Origin: Nitrosophilus alvini | GTDB lineage: Bacteria; Campylobacterota; Campylobacteria; Campylobacterales; Nitratiruptoraceae | Assembly (NCBI RefSeq): GCF_015100395.1 | Contig: NZ_AP022847.1 | Location: 310,001-374,000 of the forward strand | Direction: 5' to 3' | DNA: 64,000 bases | Part shown: piece by piece, positions 54,227-61,365 of the stretch | Numbering within the stretch: position 1 is the stretch's first letter | Layout of the letters: each line of letters opens with the position of its first letter | Position numbers and translations under genes: made by a program | Notes under the pieces: generated by a model | Database searches by the model: none | What the model saw: only the letters and a program-made list of their open reading frames with translations | Told to the model about the DNA's origin: nothing

Positions 54227-55270
54227 GTGAGACTTAGCAAAGAAGAGGCGGTAAGACTTATAAAAGAAGGGGACCTGAAAGAACTTGGGTTAAAGGCGTT
54301 GGAGAAAAAAAGAGAACTACATCCGAAAAAAATCACCACTTTTATAGTTGACAGAAATATAAACTATACCAATGTGTGCTGGGTCGATTGCAATTTTTGT
54401 GCCTTTTATCGCCATAGCAAAGATGAAGATGCATATATCCTCAGTTTTGAAGAGATAGACAAAAAGATAGAGGAACTTATTGATATCGGAGGTACCCAGA
54501 TTCTTTTTCAGGGAGGAGTTCATCCCAAACTGAAAATAGACTATTATGAGGAGCTTGTTGAGCATATTCACAAAAAATATCCTCAGATTACAATACATGG
54601 ATTCAGTGCCGTTGAAATTGACTATATATCCAAAGTTTCCCGTATCAGTTATGAGGAGACTCTGCAAAGACTAAAAGCCAAAGGTCTGAGTTCAATTCCG
54701 GGAGCAGGTGCCGAGATCCTCAGTGACAGAGTAAGAGAGATTATAAGTCCCAAAAAACTGAGTTCCGAGGAATGGCTGGATATTCACAGAACGGCTCACA
54801 AGATAGGTATGAAAACGACCGCTACGATGATGTTCGGAACGGTGGAGAGCGATGAAGAGATAGTTGAGCATTGGGAAAAACTGAGAAAATTGCAGGATGA
54901 GACAGGAGGGTTTAGAGCTTTTATCATGTGGAGTTTTCAGCCGCTACATACAAAACTCCAAAAAGATGGAATAGTAAAATATAAAACTTCATCAAACAGA
55001 TATCTGAGACTGTTGGCGGTTTCCAGACTCTTTTTGGACAATTTTAAAAATATTCAGTCTTCCTGGGTGACACAGGGGAGTTATATAGGGCAGATGGCTC
55101 TTCTATTTGGAGCCAATGACCTCGGTTCTACAATGATGGAAGAAAATGTTGTCAAAGCTGCCGGGGCTCAAAACAGGATGAATCAGGAAGAGATGATAAG
55201 ACTTATCAAAGAGATAGGAGAAATACCCGCAAAACGCAACACTGCCTATGAGATTTTGGAGATGTATTAG
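54227..55270 (+). CDS. mqnC: Cyclic dehypoxanthine futalosine synthase
   Basis: This radical SAM enzyme of the futalosine menaquinone pathway (347 residues) has the iron-sulfur cluster motif CxxxCxxC in CWVDCNFCAFYR at residues 49-60, preceded by NINYTNV as in MqnC. GGTQILFQGGVHP and IHGFSAVEI are also typical. The pathway is the normal menaquinone route in Campylobacterota. The start is GTG with AAAGGAG upstream. Confidence 0.94.
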   Translation: MRLSKEEAVRLIKEGDLKELGLKALEKKRELHPKKITTFIVDRNINYTNVCWVDCNFCAFYRHSKDEDAYILSFEEIDKKIEELIDIGGTQILFQGGVHPKLKIDYYEELVEHIHKKYPQITIHGFSAVEIDYISKVSRISYEETLQRLKAKGLSSIPGAGAEILSDRVREIISPKKLSSEEWLDIHRTAHKIGMKTTATMMFGTVESDEEIVEHWEKLRKLQDETGGFRAFIMWSFQPLHTKLQKDGIVKYKTSSNRYLRLLAVSRLFLDNFKNIQSSWVTQGSYIGQMALLFGANDLGSTMMEENVVKAAGAQNRMNQEEMIRLIKEIGEIPAKRNTAYEILEMY

Positions 55271-55274
55271 AAAG

Positions 55275-55490
55275 AGGCGCGTAAAGAAATCGTAAACTGC
55301 TACGCAGCTTTGCTGCTTATCGGCTGTCTAACGGTGCAGAGTGGAGCGATTGCACCGACAGACGCCAGTTCACCGAATAAGGATGAAGGTTGAAGGCTGA
55401 AGATTGAGCAAACTGCTTTGCTTTTTCAGGCTCGCACGGCGAGGCGAATATGCTGGCGAAGCCTACGCCGATTTGTCGAAAGAGGGCGAA
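55275..55490 (+). repeat. Hairpin-module repeat between mqnC and the M16 gene
   Basis: This mosaic contains a GGCGC-GTAAAG start like the 26-kb copy and a partly decayed CTGC hairpin. Its GTGCA-type unit has the arms CGGTGCA (55332-55338) and TGCACCG (55351-55357), with TGT/ACA and GGC/GCC outside. GAAGGTT heptamers follow (55378-55405). A second CTGC and ATGC-type unit (55405-55475) reads like copies A and B with a shortened hairpin. The 298-bp mqnC-M16 spacer holds only this and the hexamers at 55525-55548. Confidence 0.85.
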
Positions 55491-55524
55491 GAACAAAAGG
55501 GTTTGAGTATATAGATGGTAGTTG

Positions 55525-55548
55525 CCACTCACACTCACACCCACACTA
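55525..55548 (+). repeat. CACACT hexamers before the M16 gene
   Basis: Four hexamers, CACTCA/CACCCA type, lie in the opposite orientation to other copies, ending 20 bp before the ribosome site of the M16 protein. Confidence 0.7.
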
Positions 55549-55568
55549 TTAAGAAGCCGGAGAAATGG

Positions 55569-56852
55569 ATGAAAAATTTTTTTGCAATTTTATTTTTTAT
55601 ACAAGGGGTTTTAATGGGAGCAGTGCTGGAGAGTATAGAGGTCAAAGGCGTTAAAATACCGGTGATTTATGAAAAAGATACAAATCTTCCGATAGTTTCT
55701 ATGCAGATTGTATTTCAAAAGAGCGGCAGTATAGAAGATGGCCAATTGCCTGGGCTTGCAAAATTCAGTGCGAAAATGCTCAATCAGGGTACAAAAAAAC
55801 TTGGAAATGTGGGGTTTGCGAAAAAACTTGAAGAAAGAGCCATACATTTTGGTGTAAATATCGGAACCGAGACGCTTGTTTTGGAGATGAGTTCGCTCAA
55901 AGAAGAGTTTGACAAAGGTTTAAAAATCATAAAAGAGCTTTTTTCAGATCCAAATCTGACACCCGAAGCTTTTGAAAGGGTAAAAACTGTAACAATGGGT
56001 GTGCTTTTAAGAAGAGAGAACGACTATGACTATATAGCAAGCACCAATCTCAAAGAGATGCTCTTTAAAAATACACCGATAGGTCACAGGGCGGACGGAA
56101 CTAAAGAGAGTATAGAGAAGATAAAGCTTGATGATGTTGAAAAGTTTTTAAAAGATCATATCGTATTGAAAAGAGCGATTGTGGTTATTGGGGGAGATAT
56201 AAGCAAAGAAGAGGCACAAAAAAAGCTCTCAGAACTTCTAGTGAGTCTTGATATAGGAGAAAATGAATCTCTGGGCTTTTATGAAGCATCCGATAAACCG
56301 GAGAAAAAGGTGGTGAAAAAAGATACCGACCAGGCCTATATCTATTTTGGCTCTCCTTTTTATATGAAAGTAGATGACAAAGAGTACTATAAAGCAAGAG
56401 TTGCATCTTTTATACTTGGCAGCAGCGGATTTGGAAGCAGAATGATGGAAGAGGTGAGGGTAAAAAGAGGACTTGCTTATTCAGCCTATTCAACCGTCAG
56501 AGTTAACAAATCCCACAGTTATTTCAGCGGATATCTTCAGACGAAAACAGATAACCAAAACGATGCTATAGAAGTTGTAAAAGAGGTTATAGCCGAGTTT
56601 GTGGAAAAAGGTGCCACACAAAAAGAGCTGGATGCTGCAAAGAAATTTCTGCTAGGAAGTGAGCCGCTTAGAAACGAGACTCTTTCACAAAGATTGAGCA
56701 GAGCATTTATGGAATACTATAAGGGCAAACCTCTGGGATATTATAAAAAAGAGCTTGAAAAAATAGAGGCTTTAAGTCTCGAAGAGCTTAACAGTTTTAT
56801 CAAAAAACATCCGGAAATAAACATATTGACACTTTCAATTGTTACAAAGTAG
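55569..56852 (+). CDS. M16 family peptidase-like protein without the zinc motif
   Basis: This 427-residue protein has a signal peptide (MKNFFAILFFIQGVLMGA) and two M16 domains. The catalytic HxxEH motif is absent: the corresponding stretch is GLAKFSAKMLNQGT near residues 63-76. The second domain has GSSGFGSRMMEEVRVKRGLAYSAYS, the usual R/Y region of M16B. It resembles the non-catalytic partner of a bacterial M16B pair. No catalytic partner lies beside it. ATG at 55569 has GGAG upstream; a longer frame from 55515 encodes hexamer repeat (THTHTHT). Confidence 0.82.
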   Translation: MKNFFAILFFIQGVLMGAVLESIEVKGVKIPVIYEKDTNLPIVSMQIVFQKSGSIEDGQLPGLAKFSAKMLNQGTKKLGNVGFAKKLEERAIHFGVNIGTETLVLEMSSLKEEFDKGLKIIKELFSDPNLTPEAFERVKTVTMGVLLRRENDYDYIASTNLKEMLFKNTPIGHRADGTKESIEKIKLDDVEKFLKDHIVLKRAIVVIGGDISKEEAQKKLSELLVSLDIGENESLGFYEASDKPEKKVVKKDTDQAYIYFGSPFYMKVDDKEYYKARVASFILGSSGFGSRMMEEVRVKRGLAYSAYSTVRVNKSHSYFSGYLQTKTDNQNDAIEVVKEVIAEFVEKGATQKELDAAKKFLLGSEPLRNETLSQRLSRAFMEYYKGKPLGYYKKELEKIEALSLEELNSFIKKHPEINILTLSIVTK

Positions 56853-56873
56853 CTCTTTATATCAAGAGTATTT

Positions 56874-58685
56874 ATGAAAAATTTTATTGAAACGAGAGAT
56901 CTGGAGAAATTCAAAAAGGCGGGAGCTAAAAACATCATAGAACTCTCTTTGATAGCTCCCGTAAAATATCTCAATCTCATTCCCCAAAAATTTCCTGTTA
57001 TAGGTATAGAGAATTTTGTTGAGGTTACAGTTAAAGATGTAGCTATTACCCCAAAATATATGAAAATTTTTGCATACGCAAAGAATTTCGAAAAAGATCT
57101 GGAGATTCTTTTTTTCAGATATCAGGCGTATCATAAGAAACTTTTTTTCCCAGGAGCGGTATTAAGTTTATACGGAAAAGTTGTATATGGAAGCGGAAAA
57201 TTACAGATGCTTCATCCTAAAAAGGTTTCATTCTCCGGACAAATAGTCCCCGTATACAAAACAGCGCTGAGAGCGGATATTTTTAGAAATCTTTGCAAAA
57301 AATACATAACAAAAAACGCCCTTTTAGCGGAGGGTTTGCCTGAAACTTATGCAGCAAGGCTTGAAGATATTCATAATCCCTCACTTCAATTTTATAAAAA
57401 TTTTACAAAAAATCGTACTTTCCCGAAATCATACCTTGAAGCATTAAAATTTGCGGAAATTTACAACCATTTAAAAGAGCTTGGAAAAAAAAGAGTATTT
57501 TTTCCGGCTTTAAAGAGATTGAACTGCTCTTCGGAGGATTTTATAAAAAATCTTCCCTTTGAACTTACTGCAGATCAGAAAAGTGCCATCAAAGATATAG
57601 AAAATGACTTGAAAAAAGAGGTGGCGGCAAAGAGAGTAATAGTAGGCGATGTGGGATGCGGTAAAAGTATAGTAATGTTTGCCGCAGCTTTTATGGCGTT
57701 TCCCGAGCGGGCTTTGCTTATGGCGCCTACTACCGTTTTGGCAAACCAGTTGTATGAAGAGGCTTTGAAATTTATACCTTCAAAGATAAAGTGTACTCTT
57801 GTAACGGGTTCAAACAAGCCAAAAAATCTTGAGGAGTATCATTTTATCATTGGAACTCACGCCCTTTTATATCAAAAGCTTCCTGAAGCCGTTTTGGTCA
57901 TGACAGATGAACAGCATAGATTTGGAACCTCTCAAAGACACGCTCTTGAAAAAATGGTTTCCTTTGGTAAAAAAAGACCCCATTTTCTTCAGTTTTCAGC
58001 CACTCCCATTCCCCGCACCCAGGCTTTGATAGATTCAGCTCTGGTGGATATCACACTGATAAAAGAGACGCCTTTCAAAAAGGATATAGATACAAAAATC
58101 ATAACAAAAGATGAGTTTGGGAGTCTGCTTTTGCATATCAAAAGTGAGATCGAACAGAAACGGCAGGTTTTGATAGTCTATCCGCTTGTAGAAGAGAGTG
58201 AAAATTTCAGGTACAAATCTTTAGAGGAGGCACAGGAGTTTTGGAAAAAACATTTTGAAAATGTTTATAGTACCCATGGAAAAGATAGAGAAAAAGAGCG
58301 TATTCTTGTAGAGTTTAGAGAAAAGGGAGATATACTGCTTGCTACAACTGTGATAGAGGTAGGGATTTCATTGCCAAGACTCAGTACCGTTGTTATAGTA
58401 GGTGCCGAAAATCTGGGTTTGGCGACTCTTCATCAGCTAAGAGGAAGAGTGAGCAGAACCGGACTCAAAGGATACTGTTTTTTATATACCAACAATAAAA
58501 AAAGTGAAAGACTGCGCTCTTTTGCGAAAGTAAAAAGCGGTTTTGAGATAGCAGAGCTAGATCTGAAATTCAGAAAAGGCGGTGATATATTAAGTGGTAA
58601 AAACCAGAGCGGAAAAAGCTTTAGATGGATCGATATAGTTGAGGATAAGGATATAATAGAAGAGGCAAAAAGATTGATTAAGTAA
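56874..58685 (+). CDS. recG: ATP-dependent DNA helicase RecG
   Basis: This branch-migration helicase rescues stalled replication forks. The 603-residue protein has a shortened wedge domain and then the helicase core: Walker A GDVGCGKSIV, DExH-type TDEQHRFG, SATPIPRTQ, and ATTVIEVGISLPRLSTVVIV with QLRGRVSRTG. It is about 90 residues shorter than the E. coli protein, as in other Campylobacterota. ATG at 56874 lies 21 bp after the M16 stop. Confidence 0.93.
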   Translation: MKNFIETRDLEKFKKAGAKNIIELSLIAPVKYLNLIPQKFPVIGIENFVEVTVKDVAITPKYMKIFAYAKNFEKDLEILFFRYQAYHKKLFFPGAVLSLYGKVVYGSGKLQMLHPKKVSFSGQIVPVYKTALRADIFRNLCKKYITKNALLAEGLPETYAARLEDIHNPSLQFYKNFTKNRTFPKSYLEALKFAEIYNHLKELGKKRVFFPALKRLNCSSEDFIKNLPFELTADQKSAIKDIENDLKKEVAAKRVIVGDVGCGKSIVMFAAAFMAFPERALLMAPTTVLANQLYEEALKFIPSKIKCTLVTGSNKPKNLEEYHFIIGTHALLYQKLPEAVLVMTDEQHRFGTSQRHALEKMVSFGKKRPHFLQFSATPIPRTQALIDSALVDITLIKETPFKKDIDTKIITKDEFGSLLLHIKSEIEQKRQVLIVYPLVEESENFRYKSLEEAQEFWKKHFENVYSTHGKDREKERILVEFREKGDILLATTVIEVGISLPRLSTVVIVGAENLGLATLHQLRGRVSRTGLKGYCFLYTNNKKSERLRSFAKVKSGFEIAELDLKFRKGGDILSGKNQSGKSFRWIDIVEDKDIIEEAKRLIK

Positions 58686-58686
58686 A

Positions 58687-58728
58687 AGGTGAAGGCAAAA
58701 GGTTTTCTTAGCCCTTCTGCCTCTACCT
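58687..58728. terminator. Hairpin between recG and hpf
   Basis: AGGT/ACCT, AGGC/GCCT and AAGG/CCTT arms form an interrupted stem with a TTTTCTTAG loop region. It lies between converging genes. Confidence 0.5.
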
Positions 58729-58732
58729 GTTA

Positions 58733-59275
58733 TCAATAAAGACCGAATTTTCCATCTGTTCTTTTGTAAAGAACTCTTGTTTTTCCTTCTCTGTCTTCAA
58801 AAACGATGAAATATTTTTTGCTGTTTTTCAAAACTTCCAAAGCCTCTTCTATTTCGACGGGTTTATCAATATCGAGATTATGAGGCACTATCTCTTCCGT
58901 GAATCCTAAAGACTCTTTCAGTTCATCTTCAATCATAGGCATAGCCATAATCTCTTCAAGACTCATATTCTTATGGTCTTTTATCTTGTCAGCATATCTT
59001 CTAAGAACTTTTCTGGCTCTCTCGAGTGCAAGGTCTGTTGCCGCATAGATATCTTTATCTTTCTGTTTTATAACAACAGTACCTTTTTTTGCAAGATTTA
59101 TCGTAAATTCAACCGTAAAGCCTTTTTTCCCGTTTCTCTCGTCTCCAGAGACCACAACATTTGCACCGGTAATATCCAGAGCATATTTGCCAAGAGAGTC
59201 AATTGCACTTTCAATATAGTTTTTAATCGGTTCGGTCAATTCGACTTTTCTGCCGGTAATATGAAAGTAATCCAT
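58733..59275 (-). CDS. hpf: Long ribosome hibernation promoting factor
   Basis: This 180-residue HPF/RaiA-family protein has the N-terminal ribosome-binding domain (FHITGRKVELTEPIKNYIE) and a C-terminal dimerisation domain (from about 125, with DKPVEIEEALEVL and DREGKTRVLYKRTDGKFGLY). The long form pairs 70S ribosomes into inactive 100S particles. AAGGATG precedes the ATG. A TATATTTTGAT-like promoter stretch lies upstream. Confidence 0.92.
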   Translation of the reverse strand: MDYFHITGRKVELTEPIKNYIESAIDSLGKYALDITGANVVVSGDERNGKKGFTVEFTINLAKKGTVVIKQKDKDIYAATDLALERARKVLRRYADKIKDHKNMSLEEIMAMPMIEDELKESLGFTEEIVPHNLDIDKPVEIEEALEVLKNSKKYFIVFEDREGKTRVLYKRTDGKFGLY

Positions 59276-59360
59276 TAAGACATCCTTTTTGAAAATTTTT
59301 GCTATTTTATCAAAATATACTTAAAAGGCACATATAAAGAGATTTTAAAACCGTGTGGTA

Positions 59361-59789
59361 TCATGGTTTTTGTATTGTTCTTCTGTGAAATCTTATCGGT
59401 TCATCCGAGTCAGTATTTGTAACAACAGTATCAATGATAACAGTTCCATTTGAATCAGCGGTGGCAATATTGTCTGCAAGTTCATTTGAGGAGTTGCACG
59501 GCATATTGTTTCCGATATAGTACAGAGTCATATTTATATCATATCTGGGATTTACAGCCGGATATCTCATATTTATATTTTCTACGCAACTTGAATTATG
59601 ATCATGTCCTGAAATTGCCAGTAAAGCAAATTCGGTTGCACTTTTCGCCAGAAGTTCGGCTTCTTCTTTAAGATAGATATCTCCTGTCTGTTTAGCGGTC
59701 TGTGATGAAAATGAGAGCATAAGAGCCATAAGGGTTGCAATAGCAACAAGCAAAATAATAGCTGTAATCAGACTGAAACCCTTTCTCAT
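59361..59789 (-). CDS. Prepilin-like protein (third of cluster)
   Basis: This 142-residue protein begins MRKGFSLITAIILLVAIATL, a type IV prepilin-like leader with cleavage after the glycine and a hydrophobic helix. The usual glutamate at mature position 5 is missing. The rest is Asn/Ser/Asp-rich with two cysteines (CVENINMRYP and CNSSNELA). ATG overlaps the preceding stop as TAATG. The cluster resembles minor pseudopilins of a type II secretion or type IV pilus system; no core assembly gene is in view. Confidence 0.75.
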   Translation of the reverse strand: MRKGFSLITAIILLVAIATLMALMLSFSSQTAKQTGDIYLKEEAELLAKSATEFALLAISGHDHNSSCVENINMRYPAVNPRYDINMTLYYIGNNMPCNSSNELADNIATADSNGTVIIDTVVTNTDSDEPIRFHRRTIQKP

Positions 59790-60688
59790 TAAAACACCAC
59801 CTTCTCTTTGCAAAATGAAATATTATAATCGTCTGTTATATTTTTGAAAAGACAGAGCTTCAATCTAATCACTTTGTCTATCTGCCTAAATTTGAAAACA
59901 GAAACATTTTCAGCTAATAGATTTCTATTTCCATCATTATATCTTTCCGCAAACCATGGTCTGTAATTGGAATAAAGATAAAGATTTCCGTTTTCGGGAA
60001 CAACAGCGTAGGCACTCCAGACCAGATAGTACTGTTCAACAATATCCTTTGAACCCAGATTTTCCGTAAATTCCAAAACATCTTCTTGTCCTGCAGCTTG
60101 TTTAACCCGCAGAACATAATTATGATTTCCTATGGTTCCGTAATTGGGATTTTCATTCCATCCATAATTGTTTATATCAAAACCGAGAGGCAAACCTTTA
60201 AAAATTATTGCTGCACCAGTGTTATTTAGATCCGCTGCGCCGTTTGAAAGTTGAGATATTATGCTGTTAGCATAACTTAATTTACTGCCAGGGGTTTTTA
60301 TTTTTGTTTTATTGGTTTCATTACTATCGAGATCTATAAAGCCGCTCCAGCCCGGCTGGTATTTTGTTCCATCCCATTCACCTCTGAATCCGTCGTTATC
60401 ATAACCAATCCATTCGAGTATCTGATAGTTCTGGTCTGCCATAGACAGAGCCGTAATGTTTGAATCATTTGGCTGTTTTCTGGCGATCGTGGCCTCTTTT
60501 ATTCTATATGAAAGTCTTTTTGCAAGCTGGCTCAAAACCAGTTCAGTTTTTGTTTCCAGCTCGTTGATAGCCCTGCTTGTTATGTAGCTTTCGTAAATCC
60601 TTATAAATATTCCGCTTCCTATGACCGCTATAATACCCAATATAACAATAACAAATATGAGTTCAATGAGTGTGAAAGCTTTTCTCAT
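59789..60688 (-). CDS. Prepilin-type N-terminal methylation protein (second of cluster)
   Basis: This 299-residue protein begins MRKAFTLIELIFVIVILGII, a classical prepilin leader with cleavage before Phe and Glu at position 5. The globular part contains repeated Asn/Asp and no catalytic motif. Translation overlaps its neighbours by single bases (TGATG and TAATG). It is probably a minor pseudopilin. Confidence 0.85.
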   Translation of the reverse strand: MRKAFTLIELIFVIVILGIIAVIGSGIFIRIYESYITSRAINELETKTELVLSQLAKRLSYRIKEATIARKQPNDSNITALSMADQNYQILEWIGYDNDGFRGEWDGTKYQPGWSGFIDLDSNETNKTKIKTPGSKLSYANSIISQLSNGAADLNNTGAAIIFKGLPLGFDINNYGWNENPNYGTIGNHNYVLRVKQAAGQEDVLEFTENLGSKDIVEQYYLVWSAYAVVPENGNLYLYSNYRPWFAERYNDGNRNLLAENVSVFKFRQIDKVIRLKLCLFKNITDDYNISFCKEKVVF

Positions 60689-61365
60689 CAGTTGAATGTC
60701 CTCTGAAGAAGTTTATATCCGCCGATATTTGTTGCAAAGCTTCTGAATGCTGCGATCTCTTCGTTGTTCAGGTTATCGGTTATCTTAACCTCTATCATTT
60801 TTATATTTGTAGTTGTAGCAGCACCAGAAGTGCTGAAATCAAAAGATACTGTCGACTGGCTATAGTCTGCAGAGTCGCTGACATATTTTACAGTAGTAGT
60901 CAAAGTGAAGCTTTTAACATAATCAGAATCGGAAGCGGAGTTTACTACAAGAGTGTTCGTTCGTCCATTAAAATCATCAATATCATCGGGAAAGTTTGTT
61001 TCGTTTGAGTCGTCTATGCCGATTGTAGAAGCGCTTAAGATTGTCGAAAAAAACTTTCTTCTATCTTCTCCCTCGAAATGACCGATTCTTAGAGTGCTGT
61101 TTGCATCAGGCCATCTGTTTAGCTCACTATCGCCACCTGCAACGTCAAGTACATGTTTAAGATCGAGTTCCCCGACATTTTTTTCATCCCACTGGTATGT
61201 CATTACGTTTCCGATTTTTGTAGCACCTGCCAAAAGAGCTTCCTGGTTCAGACTGAACTCTTCTGATTTCATTACTTGTGCCAGTATAAGAGGAACGGTC
61301 ATCATGGCGATAGCCATAACTACAATCGTTATGATAAGTTCGATCATCGTAAAAGATTTTTTCAC
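60688..61365 (-). CDS. Prepilin-type N-terminal methylation protein (first of cluster)
   Basis: This 225-residue protein begins with KKSFTMIELIITIVVMAIAM, a prepilin leader with Glu at position 5. The rest is Ser/Thr/Asp-rich. GTG 61365 overlaps the stop of the large upstream protein as GTGA; an in-frame TTG lies at 61368. It is the first of three prepilin-like genes with single-base overlaps. Confidence 0.85.
   Translation of the reverse strand: MKKSFTMIELIITIVVMAIAMMTVPLILAQVMKSEEFSLNQEALLAGATKIGNVMTYQWDEKNVGELDLKHVLDVAGGDSELNRWPDANSTLRIGHFEGEDRRKFFSTILSASTIGIDDSNETNFPDDIDDFNGRTNTLVVNSASDSDYVKSFTLTTTVKYVSDSADYSQSTVSFDFSTSGAATTTNIKMIEVKITDNLNNEEIAAFRSFATNIGGYKLLQRTFN

Noticed and set aside
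55515-55568. Extension of the M16 protein with THTHTHT
   Set aside because: It translates hexamer repeats and lies before a clear signal peptide with its own ribosome site.
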